Positions 1-8,541 of a stretch of DNA of 64,000 nucleotides are shown piece by piece. Source of the DNA: an uncultured Lachnospiraceae bacterium (GTDB taxonomy: Bacteria > Bacillota > Clostridia > Lachnospirales > Lachnospiraceae); assembly GCA_910576815.1 (NCBI GenBank), contig CAJTKA010000003.1:128207-192206 (forward strand), written 5' to 3'. The translations under genes were made by a program, and so were the position numbers. The first letter of the stretch is position 1; the number at the start of each line of letters is the position of its first letter. The notes below the pieces were generated by a model. That model made no database searches. It was not told the origin of the DNA and saw only the letters and a program-made list of their open reading frames with translations.

Positions 1-104
1 CCAATGCGGATGCGGTTTTGTACCATGATGGAAATCATGTGAGGCGCTTTGCGGTTGCCGGAAGACAAAACACAGATACATATGGAGAAGAAGGGGGAGC
101 ACAG

Positions 105-1178
105 ATGAACATCATAGAGAGCTATTGTCCACCTAAAATGGAGCAGGAAGAACAGACGGAATTACTTTCTGTGATCATTACCGCTTATAATATAGAGGCT
201 TATGTGGAAAGGGGCGTTCGCTCCGTTTGCGAGCAGACCTATCGCAATTTGGAGATCATTGTGGTGGATGACGGTTCCACGGATGCGACCGGGAGCATTC
301 TGGATCGGCTGGCGGAAAACGACGCACGCATTCGGGTGATCCATCAGGAGAACGGGGGGCCTGCCCGGGCGAGAAACGTAGGCATCGGGAAAGCGGGCGG
401 CGATTACATTGGCTTTGTGGATGGAGACGACTGGATCGACCCTGATATGTATGAGAAACTGTTTTCTGCCCTGCAGGATCAGCAGGCGGATCTTGCTGTA
501 TGCAGGTATCGTCAGGTTTCCCAAGTGGGAACGGTGGACGGTTCTGTGGACCGGGCGGTCATCTTCGAAGGACAGGAAGCGCTTGCGGCCTATGTGGAAG
601 AACGGGAGGAATTCATGATCCAGAACGCGGCGTGGAACAAGCTGTATCGCAGGACGGTCCTTGGTGAAAACCCGTTTCCCGAGGGTGTGTGGTATGAGGA
701 TATCATGTTTGCCACGAAGGCGCTGACACGCGCCAAACGTTGCATTTACCTTGACATTGCCCTGTATAACTATATAATAGACAGAGAGGACAGTATCATG
801 AATCGGCGCATCAATTCGCGCACGTTCACGGATCAGATTCCGGCCTATTATGAGAAGACGAGCCTGCTGCAAAATCTGGGCAGAGGGGATTTGGCCCTGA
901 CCCATGATTATTTTTTTTATAAGAGACTTTTGCTTTTTTACGGACAGCTTTTCGGGGCGGAGGATGGAGAGGCCTATCGGATGCGGTTGGAAGAGATTCT
1001 GCGGCATGACAGAAAGCGGGCCGAAGAAGCCTTTCGGGCGCCGATTGCGGACCCGCGGGACGCAAAGAAACTACAGCAGTTTTATTGCTCGCCCGAGGCG
1101 TATTGCAGGAAGCTGTGGTGGGACGAGCAGGTGGTGATTCCCTGTAAAGCGTTTTTGAAGCGCCTCTTTCGTAAATAA
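105..1178 (+). CDS. Glycosyltransferase family 2
   Basis: This 357-residue GT-A glycosyltransferase probably transfers a sugar from a nucleotide donor to a lipid-linked glycan on the cytoplasmic face. The GT2 domain starts near residue 20 (SVIITAYN). It has the VVDDGSTD nucleotide-binding motif near residue 54 and the metal-binding DGDD motif at about residues 106-109; a later WYEDI motif fits the catalytic acid region. The reading frame is open to the window edge, but ATG 105 is preceded by a GGGGGAG site about 6 bases upstream, so I start there. The C-terminal 120 residues are family-variable and may touch the membrane. Donor and acceptor cannot be told from sequence. The next gene follows after 38 bases. 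Confidence 0.85.
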   Translation: MNIIESYCPPKMEQEEQTELLSVIITAYNIEAYVERGVRSVCEQTYRNLEIIVVDDGSTDATGSILDRLAENDARIRVIHQENGGPARARNVGIGKAGGDYIGFVDGDDWIDPDMYEKLFSALQDQQADLAVCRYRQVSQVGTVDGSVDRAVIFEGQEALAAYVEEREEFMIQNAAWNKLYRRTVLGENPFPEGVWYEDIMFATKALTRAKRCIYLDIALYNYIIDREDSIMNRRINSRTFTDQIPAYYEKTSLLQNLGRGDLALTHDYFFYKRLLLFYGQLFGAEDGEAYRMRLEEILRHDRKRAEEAFRAPIADPRDAKKLQQFYCSPEAYCRKLWWDEQVVIPCKAFLKRLFRK

Positions 1179-1197
1179 TAACATATGTTTTGAAATG

Positions 1198-1210
1198 CTC
1201 CGATATGGAG
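1198..1210 (+). promoter_or_regulatory. Putative Shine-Dalgarno-sequestering hairpin
   Basis: CTCC (1198-1201) can pair with GGAG (1207-1210), the ribosome site of the gene at 1217, around a five-base GATAT loop. The same arrangement recurs at the 3' ends of the repeats at 37156 and 43775, and with CTTC as the upstream arm at 12540 and 14719. A four-pair stem is weak on its own; the recurrence is what makes it notable. Confidence 0.35.
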
Positions 1211-1216
1211 GAAAAA

Positions 1217-2194
1217 ATGGTAATCATACAGCTTGCGGGCGGCTTGGGCAATCAAATGTTCCAGTATGCCCTCTATCTGGAATTGGTATCGCTTGGCAGA
1301 GAAGTAAAGATCGACGACGTGTCGGGCTTTGTGCAGGATGTACAGAGGAAACCAGCGCTGGCGCCTTTTGGGATCACCTATGAGTGTCCCACGATAAAGG
1401 AACTGGAGAAGATGCTTGACTCCTCCATGCTGCCGTGGCAGCGTGTGAGGCGGAAGCTCTTTGGCAGACATAAGAAAGCCTATTTTGAAGAAAGCAAGCT
1501 CTTTCTGCCAGAGGTTCTGGAATGGGATGACATTTATCTGGAGGGGTACTGGCAGTCGGAGAACTATTTTCATGCCGTGGAGCAGCAGGTACGGGAAGCT
1601 TACGATACGGACAGGCTGATCGAATATCTGAAAGGGATCGGCATGTGGAATGGCGGTGCGGAAAGAGATGCTGCAAATGCAGGGAGCTGTCACGGTGGAG
1701 AGAACAGGCAGGAAAAAACGACCGCACAGTATTTGGATGAAATAGATAACGCGTGTTCTGTAAGCGTACACATTCGTCGCGGCGATTATCTGACCCCGGA
1801 AAATCAGGCGTTGTTCGGCGGTATCTGTACAGACGCTTATTATAAGGAAGGAATGCGGCAGATGCAGGAACGCTTACCGAAATGCAGCTTTTATCTGTTT
1901 TGCAACGATAAGGAATGGGCGAGGGAGAACTTCTCGGGACGAAAGGATATTACCCTCGTCGATCTGTCTCACAGTGGAGAAGGTTGTGCGGCGGATGACA
2001 TGGATCGTGACTTTGCGGAGTTTGTGCTGATGAGCCGCTGTAAGCATCATATCCTTGCCAACAGCAGTTTTAGTTGGTGGGCGTCATACCTAAATCCGAA
2101 TCCCGACAAGTTTATCCTTGTGCCGGTTCGCTGGCTGAATCACGTGGATTGCAGAGACTTTTACCGCGAGGATATGCAAAAAATTACTCTTTGA
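1217..2194 (+). CDS. GT11 alpha-1,2-fucosyltransferase-like glycosyltransferase
   Basis: The protein has 325 residues and the two hallmarks of GT11: an N-terminal GGLGNQMFQYA motif (about residues 8-18) and HIRRGDY at 185-191, the GDP-fucose binding signature. A C-terminal ANSSFSWW motif also fits. Known members add L-fucose in alpha-1,2 linkage to galactose in O-antigens and blood-group-like glycans, although some GT11 members use other sugars. ATG 1217 is chosen over an in-frame ATG at 1190 because ATATGGAGG sits just upstream and because GT11 proteins begin right at this motif. A poorly conserved insert (about residues 145-175) precedes HIRRGDY. It is one of three GT11-type genes here (also 4079 and 14804). 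Confidence 0.88.
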   Translation: MVIIQLAGGLGNQMFQYALYLELVSLGREVKIDDVSGFVQDVQRKPALAPFGITYECPTIKELEKMLDSSMLPWQRVRRKLFGRHKKAYFEESKLFLPEVLEWDDIYLEGYWQSENYFHAVEQQVREAYDTDRLIEYLKGIGMWNGGAERDAANAGSCHGGENRQEKTTAQYLDEIDNACSVSVHIRRGDYLTPENQALFGGICTDAYYKEGMRQMQERLPKCSFYLFCNDKEWARENFSGRKDITLVDLSHSGEGCAADDMDRDFAEFVLMSRCKHHILANSSFSWWASYLNPNPDKFILVPVRWLNHVDCRDFYREDMQKITL

Positions 2195-2212
2195 AAGGGA
2201 CTGTATTATATT

Positions 2213-4003
2213 ATGAAGAAACACGAACAGACGCAGGCTGGTCTTCTGCAGAAAATTGCATACCTTTTTGAGCGGAAACAGCTTTGGCAGCTTGCGGGAT
2301 TGGCCGTTCTCATTCTGATTGGCGGTATTTTGGAGACGCTGGGCGTTTCCATGATGCTTCCCGTGGTGGATGCCGTGATGGATCCGGATAAATTTATGCA
2401 GAAGTCTTATGTGCAAAAGATCGCGGGTTTTTTTCATATTCAGTCTGCCAGACAGCTCATTATCGGAATGCTGCTCCTTATGATTGCTCTCTTTGTGGTA
2501 AAAAATGCCTATCTGTTGTTTCAGATCTATGTACAGAATACCTTTGTCACCAGAAATCGCAACCGTATGATCAGCCGCGTGATGCGCGAGTTTTTGAACC
2601 GTCCTTACGAGGATTATCTGGGCGCTGACATCCCCACGGTATTTCGTTTGACGGACAGTGATATACCAAATGCCTTTCAACTCATTTTAGTGCTGATCCA
2701 GATGATCACAGAGATCGTGGTGGCGGTCTCGATCTGTATTGTGCTGGTGGTGGTGGTCAGCCCTCTGATTTCCATTGGCTGCGGTCTGCTTTTCCTGGGT
2801 ATGACGCTCATTATCACAAAGGTCTTAAAGCCGCGCTTAAACGCGATCGGACGAAAGAATCAGGAGATCCAGTCGCGGATCGCCAAGTGGCGTATTCAGT
2901 CGATTTACGGCCTGAAAGATGTGAAAGTCCTGCATCGGGAAGAATTTTTTGTGCGAAACTATTATGAGAGCGGCGCCATTGGGGCTAATGTAGCCAGAAA
3001 TTATGCGGTGATGAACAACGCGCCCAGACTTCTGATCGAGACGATTTTTATTGCAACCATGCTGACCTTTATTTTGGTGTTTGCCGTGCAGGGAGGCGAT
3101 TTTACGACCCTGATCTCCAAGCTGACGGCCTTTGCGATGGCGGCGATCCGCGTGATGCCGGCCACGAACCGCATCAATACCTACCTTTCGGAGATCGCCT
3201 ACGCCCAGCCCTGTCTGGATTATCTCTATGAAAATCTGACAGAGAATATGAAGCAGGATGTGAATGGCAGCGTGACAGGTCTTTTGGGAGAAAAAGAGAA
3301 AAAGGAAGAAAATCCGCCGCTCACCCTGACGGACAAGATTTCCCTCGATCATATCAGCTACACCTATCCGAATACGGACAAGCCCATCTTTACGGATGCG
3401 CACATGGAAGTGAAGAAAGGCCAGTCGGTGGGGATCATGGGACCTTCGGGGGCGGGAAAGTCCACGATCGTCGATATCCTGCTGGGGCTTTTGCATGTGC
3501 AGGCAGGGACTATCACCTGCGATGGCAGGGATGTGTTTGAAAATTATCCCTCCTGGCTTTCGAAGATCGGCTATATTCCGCAGTCGATCTACCTGATCGA
3601 CGAGTCCATTCGGGACAACATCGCTTTCGGTATCGATGCGGACAAGATCGATGATAAGAGGATCTGGGAAGCGCTGGAGGAGGCGCAGTTAAAGCAGTTT
3701 GTGGAGGAACTTCCGGAGGGGCTTGACACGACGATCGGAGACAGGGGCGTGCGTATCTCGGGCGGTCAGAGACAGCGCCTGGGGATCGCGAGGGCTCTTT
3801 ACTATAATCCGGAAATTTTGGTTTTTGACGAGGCGACTTCCGCGTTGGATGGAGATACGGAGACGGCGGTCATGGAGGCCATCAATAGTTTTCACGGCAA
3901 AAAGACGATGGTCATTATTGCGCATCGTCTGAATACCATTGAAAAGTGCGACGTGATTTATAAGGTAGAAGACGGAAAGATCACAGAGACGTCGTTGGGA
4001 TAA
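2213..4003 (+). CDS. ABC transporter, fused permease/ATPase (PglK-like flippase)
   Basis: This is a 596-residue half-transporter: an N-terminal six-helix membrane domain (about residues 20-320) followed by an ABC ATPase. Walker A is GPSGAGKST at about 410-418, the signature SGGQRQR is near 516, Walker B ends in DE at 539-540 and the H-loop reads IIAHR. Order and length match PglK-type exporters that flip undecaprenyl-diphosphate-linked oligosaccharides. The gene sits between two fucosyltransferase-like genes, so a lipid-linked glycan is the likely cargo. It is paralogous to the genes at 27339 and 51531; its first 25 residues align closely with the 27339 product. A lipid or peptide exporter of the MsbA type cannot be excluded from sequence alone. 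Confidence 0.88.
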   Translation: MKKHEQTQAGLLQKIAYLFERKQLWQLAGLAVLILIGGILETLGVSMMLPVVDAVMDPDKFMQKSYVQKIAGFFHIQSARQLIIGMLLLMIALFVVKNAYLLFQIYVQNTFVTRNRNRMISRVMREFLNRPYEDYLGADIPTVFRLTDSDIPNAFQLILVLIQMITEIVVAVSICIVLVVVVSPLISIGCGLLFLGMTLIITKVLKPRLNAIGRKNQEIQSRIAKWRIQSIYGLKDVKVLHREEFFVRNYYESGAIGANVARNYAVMNNAPRLLIETIFIATMLTFILVFAVQGGDFTTLISKLTAFAMAAIRVMPATNRINTYLSEIAYAQPCLDYLYENLTENMKQDVNGSVTGLLGEKEKKEENPPLTLTDKISLDHISYTYPNTDKPIFTDAHMEVKKGQSVGIMGPSGAGKSTIVDILLGLLHVQAGTITCDGRDVFENYPSWLSKIGYIPQSIYLIDESIRDNIAFGIDADKIDDKRIWEALEEAQLKQFVEELPEGLDTTIGDRGVRISGGQRQRLGIARALYYNPEILVFDEATSALDGDTETAVMEAINSFHGKKTMVIIAHRLNTIEKCDVIYKVEDGKITETSLG

Positions 4004-4078
4004 AATAGCGGGCGTTATATCATATAGACATGTGGATTGGTAGCAGGAAGCGGCGCAGAAGAACGAACGGAGGCACAG

Positions 4079-5113
4079 ATGCTGGGAATCGAGACACAGG
4101 AGGGCTTCGGCCTGGGAAATCAGCTTTTTTTCTATGTAACGACCAGATGTATTGCGCAGGATAAGGGCTATGCGTTCAGCGTTCTTGATCCTGAACATTT
4201 TGCCAACAATATGCACAGCGACTGCGGGCTCTATTTTATGGATCTGGATATGGGCCTGCCTTCGAAAAAAGAGGATTATAAAAAAGTATTTTATGAGAAG
4301 GAGACTCGCCTGTTTGCGGGAAATTCCAAGCATGACCTGACGCATGGCATTTATGTGACCGATACGGACAAAGCGCTTTTTGAGATAGAGGACGATACGC
4401 TTCTCTACGGCAATTTGCAGGCTGAAGATTATTTCATCTCCCATAAGGAAGAAATCAGGGAGTGGCTTAAAGTGAAACCTGAATATGACTGTCAGGAGTA
4501 CAGTGAGGACGATCTTTGTATCCTGCATCTGCGGTGCAGCGACTATATGGGCTCCCCGGAACTTTATCTGCGCAAGCGCTACTGGGTGCAGGGAATGCGG
4601 CAGATGAAAAAGATCCGCCCGGATATGCGGTTTATGATCATCACCAACGATGTGCGGGAGGCGAATAAATTCTTGCCCGGCATACCGGCATACAATTTTG
4701 ATTTGGCGAAAGATTACTCCATATTAAAGAATGCGCGTTATTTATTGCTAGCCAATTCATCCTTTGCCTATTTTCCGGCCTTTACCAGCGATACGGTGCA
4801 GTATATCCTGGCGCCGAAGTATTGGGCGAGACATAATGTTTCCGACGGTTACTGGGCTTCGGAACAGAATATTTACGAAGGCTGGCATTATATGGACCGA
4901 CACGGCAGGGTCTTTACGGACAAACAGTGCAGGGAGGAGCTTGCCGCCTACAAGAAGCGCTCGAAACGATGGGCTGCCGTGAATGTGCAGCCGCAGGGAC
5001 TTAAGCTTACGTTCATGAAACTGCACGCGCAGTATTATTATAAAAAAGCGTATCTGCGCAAGATTGGCAGGGGTGTCATGCGGCGGGTGAAAAAGCTGGC
5101 GCATTTGGCGTAA
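4079..5113 (+). CDS. Divergent GT11-like glycosyltransferase
   Basis: The 344-residue product starts with a GT11-like GLGNQLFFY motif and has ANSSFAYFPAF near its C-terminal third, so it belongs with the alpha-1,2-fucosyltransferase-like enzymes. The central signature, normally HIRRGDY, reads HLRCSDY (residues 150-156): the first Arg and the Asp are kept, but the second Arg is Cys and Gly is Ser. This may mean an altered donor or a degenerate enzyme. ATG 4079 follows GGAGG by 5 bases and is preferred to an upstream in-frame TTG at 4037. The last 60 residues are basic and could associate with the membrane. Confidence 0.7.
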   Translation: MLGIETQEGFGLGNQLFFYVTTRCIAQDKGYAFSVLDPEHFANNMHSDCGLYFMDLDMGLPSKKEDYKKVFYEKETRLFAGNSKHDLTHGIYVTDTDKALFEIEDDTLLYGNLQAEDYFISHKEEIREWLKVKPEYDCQEYSEDDLCILHLRCSDYMGSPELYLRKRYWVQGMRQMKKIRPDMRFMIITNDVREANKFLPGIPAYNFDLAKDYSILKNARYLLLANSSFAYFPAFTSDTVQYILAPKYWARHNVSDGYWASEQNIYEGWHYMDRHGRVFTDKQCREELAAYKKRSKRWAAVNVQPQGLKLTFMKLHAQYYYKKAYLRKIGRGVMRRVKKLAHLA

Positions 5114-5151
5114 GGCGGTTTGGGCAGGCATGTTTCGGGAACAGATGTGAA

Positions 5152-6681
5152 ATGATCGAAAAAAGGCAGGATCGCATGAAGGTTTGGGAAAAACTTGAAA
5201 ATCTTTATAGCGGCAGGAGGGCGATGGTTCTGACGGCATTGCTTTTGCTCCTGTCATTGATTCCTTTGCTCTGGCTGGGAAAATATAATGTGATGTGCAT
5301 TGACGACTACGACTATGGCAGGCGGGTGCACGACGTTTATCTGGCGACGGGCTCCTTTGGTGCCTCCGTACAGGAAGCCTGGCGGCAGAACATGGACTTT
5401 TATCGCGACTGGCAGGGAACCTATGTGTCCTGCTTTCTGATGGCGATGTGTCCCATGAACTTTCGCTATGAGATCGCCTGGGTGGTGCCGATCCTGATGA
5501 TCGGGATGTTTGCCGCATCTTCCTTTGTGTGGGGGCGGCATATGCTGGTCAGGTGGCTTGGCTGTGAAAGGCGGGGGGCATCCCTGTGCATGATCCTTGT
5601 GCTTTTTCTGTTTTATCAGGTGATCGAGGCGCCTTTTGAGGGAATTTATTGGTACAACGGCGCTGTCCACTATGTGCTGATGCAGTCCGTATGGTTTTTC
5701 CTGCTGGCTCTGATTTCGGAGAGCATTTGGACAGAAAAGAAGGGGCGGGCGGTGCTATGCTGCACGGTATCAGCGGTGTTTTCGGTCGTTGTCAGCGGCG
5801 GGAATCTGGTGACGGGCCTGCAGGCGGAGATTTTAATGGCGGCCCTTGCGGGGTATGTGGTCTGGCAAAAGCGGGATAAAATAGCATATGTTATGATACT
5901 GTTTCTCACTGGGACGGCGGGTTTCCTCGTCAATATTCTGGCGCCCGGCAATGCAAGGCGGGCAGGCCTGGATGTGGACGAGGGCTATGGTGCGGTGAAG
6001 GCGGTGCTTTTGTCCTTCTATCATATGGTGGTGTTTGCGATCCGCTGGACGCCGCTGTTTGTGATTCTTGTCTGGCTGGCCCTTCTGCCGCTTCTTTGGC
6101 GAATGGTGAAGGCCTCGAAACGTGACTTTTCTCATCCGATCCTGGTGACAGCGGGCGCATACTGCGTGCTTTCGGCCATGTTTACTCCCACCCTCTTTGC
6201 GGTGGGAATGGCGGGGCTGTCGCGGGTGGATAATATCATTCAGATGACTTATTATCTGGCGGCGCTTTTGGTCACGGCCTACTGGCTGGGATACGTTTCC
6301 CACAGGGAGGTCGACAGTGCGGCACAGGCGTTCGGTGTGTTTCTGGAGCGGGCCGGCGCTCGGATGACTGCCGTCTGCCTGCTCTTACTTCTGGCAGTGT
6401 GGGTGCTGACGGCGGACAAGAACACTTACACGAGCATTTCGGCGCTGCGGTCTTTGGCCAAGGGGGAGGCGCAGACCTTTTATGAGGAAGCCATGGAGCG
6501 TTATGCGCTCTACACAGATGAAGATTTGGAGGAGGTAGCGGTTGCGCCTTACAGTGCCAAGCCGTACCTGTTTTCGTTTGATGATTTGAGCGAGGACGAG
6601 AGCAATTGGCTGAATTTGGCAGTTGCAAGGTATTATCACAAGGACAGTGTAAGAAAAAGCGTGACAGACAGCGAACCATAA
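5152..6681 (+). CDS. Polytopic membrane protein, DUF6056/GT-C-like
   Basis: This 509-residue protein has an N-terminal hydrophobic helix (about residues 28-43), a CIDDYDYG motif just after it and roughly nine further hydrophobic segments. An acidic pair in the first extracytoplasmic loop is typical of GT-C glycosyltransferases that use polyprenyl-phosphate sugars outside the membrane. A YWYNGAVHY segment in the middle resembles the DUF6056 group. No substrate can be assigned. The start is uncertain: ATG 5152 has a poor ribosome site, while ATG 5176 has AGGA 4 bases upstream, and both leave the membrane region intact. The tail after the last helix is hydrophilic and acidic. Confidence 0.6.
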   Translation: MIEKRQDRMKVWEKLENLYSGRRAMVLTALLLLLSLIPLLWLGKYNVMCIDDYDYGRRVHDVYLATGSFGASVQEAWRQNMDFYRDWQGTYVSCFLMAMCPMNFRYEIAWVVPILMIGMFAASSFVWGRHMLVRWLGCERRGASLCMILVLFLFYQVIEAPFEGIYWYNGAVHYVLMQSVWFFLLALISESIWTEKKGRAVLCCTVSAVFSVVVSGGNLVTGLQAEILMAALAGYVVWQKRDKIAYVMILFLTGTAGFLVNILAPGNARRAGLDVDEGYGAVKAVLLSFYHMVVFAIRWTPLFVILVWLALLPLLWRMVKASKRDFSHPILVTAGAYCVLSAMFTPTLFAVGMAGLSRVDNIIQMTYYLAALLVTAYWLGYVSHREVDSAAQAFGVFLERAGARMTAVCLLLLLAVWVLTADKNTYTSISALRSLAKGEAQTFYEEAMERYALYTDEDLEEVAVAPYSAKPYLFSFDDLSEDESNWLNLAVARYYHKDSVRKSVTDSEP

Positions 6682-6736
6682 ATTTTGATGCCGACCGGGC
6701 GGCACAGAAATATGGCGGTATGGGGAGAGGAAACAC

Positions 6737-7531
6737 ATGGACAGATCACAGAGACAAAAGGCAAACACGGATGCAGGAAGGAAGCTGTCTTTGCCTAATG
6801 TGACGCTGGCGGCGATGACCAGCGTAAATCTCTATGAAACGATCCGCGCCATGGAGTACAGTATGCGGGGGATCGACTTTGGGGATGTGGTGTTGATCAC
6901 GCACAGAAAGCCCCTTACTCTGCCGAAAGGGATACGGTATTCGCACACCTCCAAATTGAATGATATCGATAAGTTCAATTATAAGATGGTGTATGAACTC
7001 GGAGAGCACATTCACACGGAGTTTGCCCTCATTGTGCATGCGGACGGTTTTGTGGTGCACCCGGAGAGCTGGCGGGCGGAATTTCTTGCGTATGATTATA
7101 TCGGATCGCCGTGGCCCCTGCCGCAAAACGACTACGCCTATCGGGACAGCAGGGGAGAGATCGTGCGCGTGGGCAACAGCGTGTCGATCCGCAGTAAACG
7201 GCTTTTGGACTTTCCGGGGCAGGCGGGCCTTAAGTGGGAAAAGATGGCGGAGGATGATAATTACAATGAAGATACCTTCCTTTGCTGTAAATATAAGAAT
7301 GTGATCGAGGAGGCAGGAATGCGCTTTGCTCCGATCGAGGTGGCGAAATATTTTGGCCACGAGCATATGATTCCTGAGATCATGGATGTGGAGGCGCCTT
7401 TTCTCTTTCACAAGTGGCGGGGAAGAAACGCACAGTATCCGCAGTTTCATAATCCCTGGAAACTCAGGTGGCAGAAGTGTAAGGATGTTTTGCGGCCCCT
7501 GCTTTTCTGGAGGAGATTTTTGAGAGGATAA
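6737..7531 (+). CDS. DUF5672 family protein, putative glycosyltransferase
   Basis: The 264-residue soluble protein carries the features I associate with DUF5672: an N-terminal NVTLAAMTS strand, ALIVHADGFVVHPE around residues 95-108, YDYIGSPW shortly after, and a NEDTFLC segment in the second half. The HADG segment replaces the usual DxD of GT-A enzymes. The family often occurs in glycan loci and is thought to be glycosyltransferase-like, but no activity is established to my knowledge. A GGGGAGAGG site precedes the ATG. The stop codon lies 8 bases before the next start, so the two genes are probably co-translated. Confidence 0.75.
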   Translation: MDRSQRQKANTDAGRKLSLPNVTLAAMTSVNLYETIRAMEYSMRGIDFGDVVLITHRKPLTLPKGIRYSHTSKLNDIDKFNYKMVYELGEHIHTEFALIVHADGFVVHPESWRAEFLAYDYIGSPWPLPQNDYAYRDSRGEIVRVGNSVSIRSKRLLDFPGQAGLKWEKMAEDDNYNEDTFLCCKYKNVIEEAGMRFAPIEVAKYFGHEHMIPEIMDVEAPFLFHKWRGRNAQYPQFHNPWKLRWQKCKDVLRPLLFWRRFLRG

Positions 7532-7539
7532 AATAGCGA

Positions 7540-8481
7540 ATGATATTTGATTGTATCCCTTTTTTTAATGAACTGGATATTTTGAAGCTTAGAATGCAGA
7601 TCCTTGCGCCTCTGGTGGACTATTTTGTGCTGGAGGAGTCGACGGTGACTTTTTCGGGGGAGCCGAAGGAGATGGTCTTTGCCAAGAACAGAGAGCTGTT
7701 TGCGGAATTTGCGGACAAGATCCGTTATGTGGCAGTGGAGGATTCCCCCATGGAGGGCGTCACCACTCACGAGCGCGACAAGTATCAGAAGAATCAACTC
7801 ATCCGCGCCCTTTCAGATGCGAAGGCGGAAGATATCATTATTTTCAGTGATGTGGACGAGATTCCGAATCCCAAGACGCTGGAACGGCTGATTGCACAAT
7901 TTGAACCCGGCAAAATCTATCATTTGGCGCAGCGGATGTTTTACTGCTTCTTAAATATGGAAGAAGTGTCGGGGAACCTGCTGTCCATCACGGGGGAATT
8001 TCCGGGTGTGGAGCGGCGGCAGTGGCTGGGCACGAAGGTGTGCAGTTTCGCAAAACTTCCCGCAGAGGGAATCGTATATTTGCGCGAGGTGTCTCCTGCG
8101 GATCCACGCAGCGTGCGCATAGCGGACGGCGGCTGGCATTTCGGCTATATGGGCGGTGACGGCGAGCGGGATGTGGCGAAACGTATTGGCATAAAAGTAC
8201 GGGCAGCAGCCCATCAGGAATACAACAGCAAGCGTTATCTGAATGAGGCGGTGGACAGGCTGCTCTGCGGGGAGGATATTTTCGACCGGGATGCCAAGTT
8301 CGTCCGCGTAGAGATCGATGAAAGCTTTCCCGCTTATCTGCGGGAACATCAGCAGGAATACGAGTTTCTCATTGCACCCGCGCTTAGCAGGACGGCTCTT
8401 TTGGCAAAGCGGGCGCGGCTGTGGATCAGACAGAGTATGCGAAGACTGCGCGGCAGAGCAGCGCGGATTTTGCGGCGGTAG
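7540..8481 (+). CDS. GT17-like N-acetylglucosaminyltransferase-type glycosyltransferase
   Basis: This 313-residue protein resembles family GT17, whose animal members add a bisecting beta-1,4-GlcNAc to N-glycans. It opens with a FDCIPFFNELDILKLRM motif and continues with LVDYFVLEES. The catalytic-type FSDVDEIPNP motif lies near residue 107. Bacterial GT17 proteins occur in capsule and LPS loci with unknown linkages, so GlcNAc as donor is only a family-level guess. The C-terminus is highly basic (many Arg), suggesting membrane or lipid-carrier contact. It follows the DUF5672 gene closely. Confidence 0.78.
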   Translation: MIFDCIPFFNELDILKLRMQILAPLVDYFVLEESTVTFSGEPKEMVFAKNRELFAEFADKIRYVAVEDSPMEGVTTHERDKYQKNQLIRALSDAKAEDIIIFSDVDEIPNPKTLERLIAQFEPGKIYHLAQRMFYCFLNMEEVSGNLLSITGEFPGVERRQWLGTKVCSFAKLPAEGIVYLREVSPADPRSVRIADGGWHFGYMGGDGERDVAKRIGIKVRAAAHQEYNSKRYLNEAVDRLLCGEDIFDRDAKFVRVEIDESFPAYLREHQQEYEFLIAPALSRTALLAKRARLWIRQSMRRLRGRAARILRR

Positions 8482-8541
8482 ATTTGCGACGGTATGCAAA
8501 AGCATTGCCCAGGCGGCAATACAGCAGACGGAGGAACAGAA

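Noticed and set aside
162..1007. Long open frame on the minus strand opposite the first GT2 gene (and many similar ones, e.g. 4757-5518 and 37197-38039)
   Set aside because: They lie antisense to clear, motif-bearing genes, have no family motifs and biased composition; they are shadows of plus-strand coding.
3998..7536. GGATAAAATAGCG at the ends of the genes stopping at 4003 and 7531, as a repeated promoter
   Set aside because: The motif includes the stop codon TAA and lacks a TG extension or a -35 box; two occurrences may be chance.
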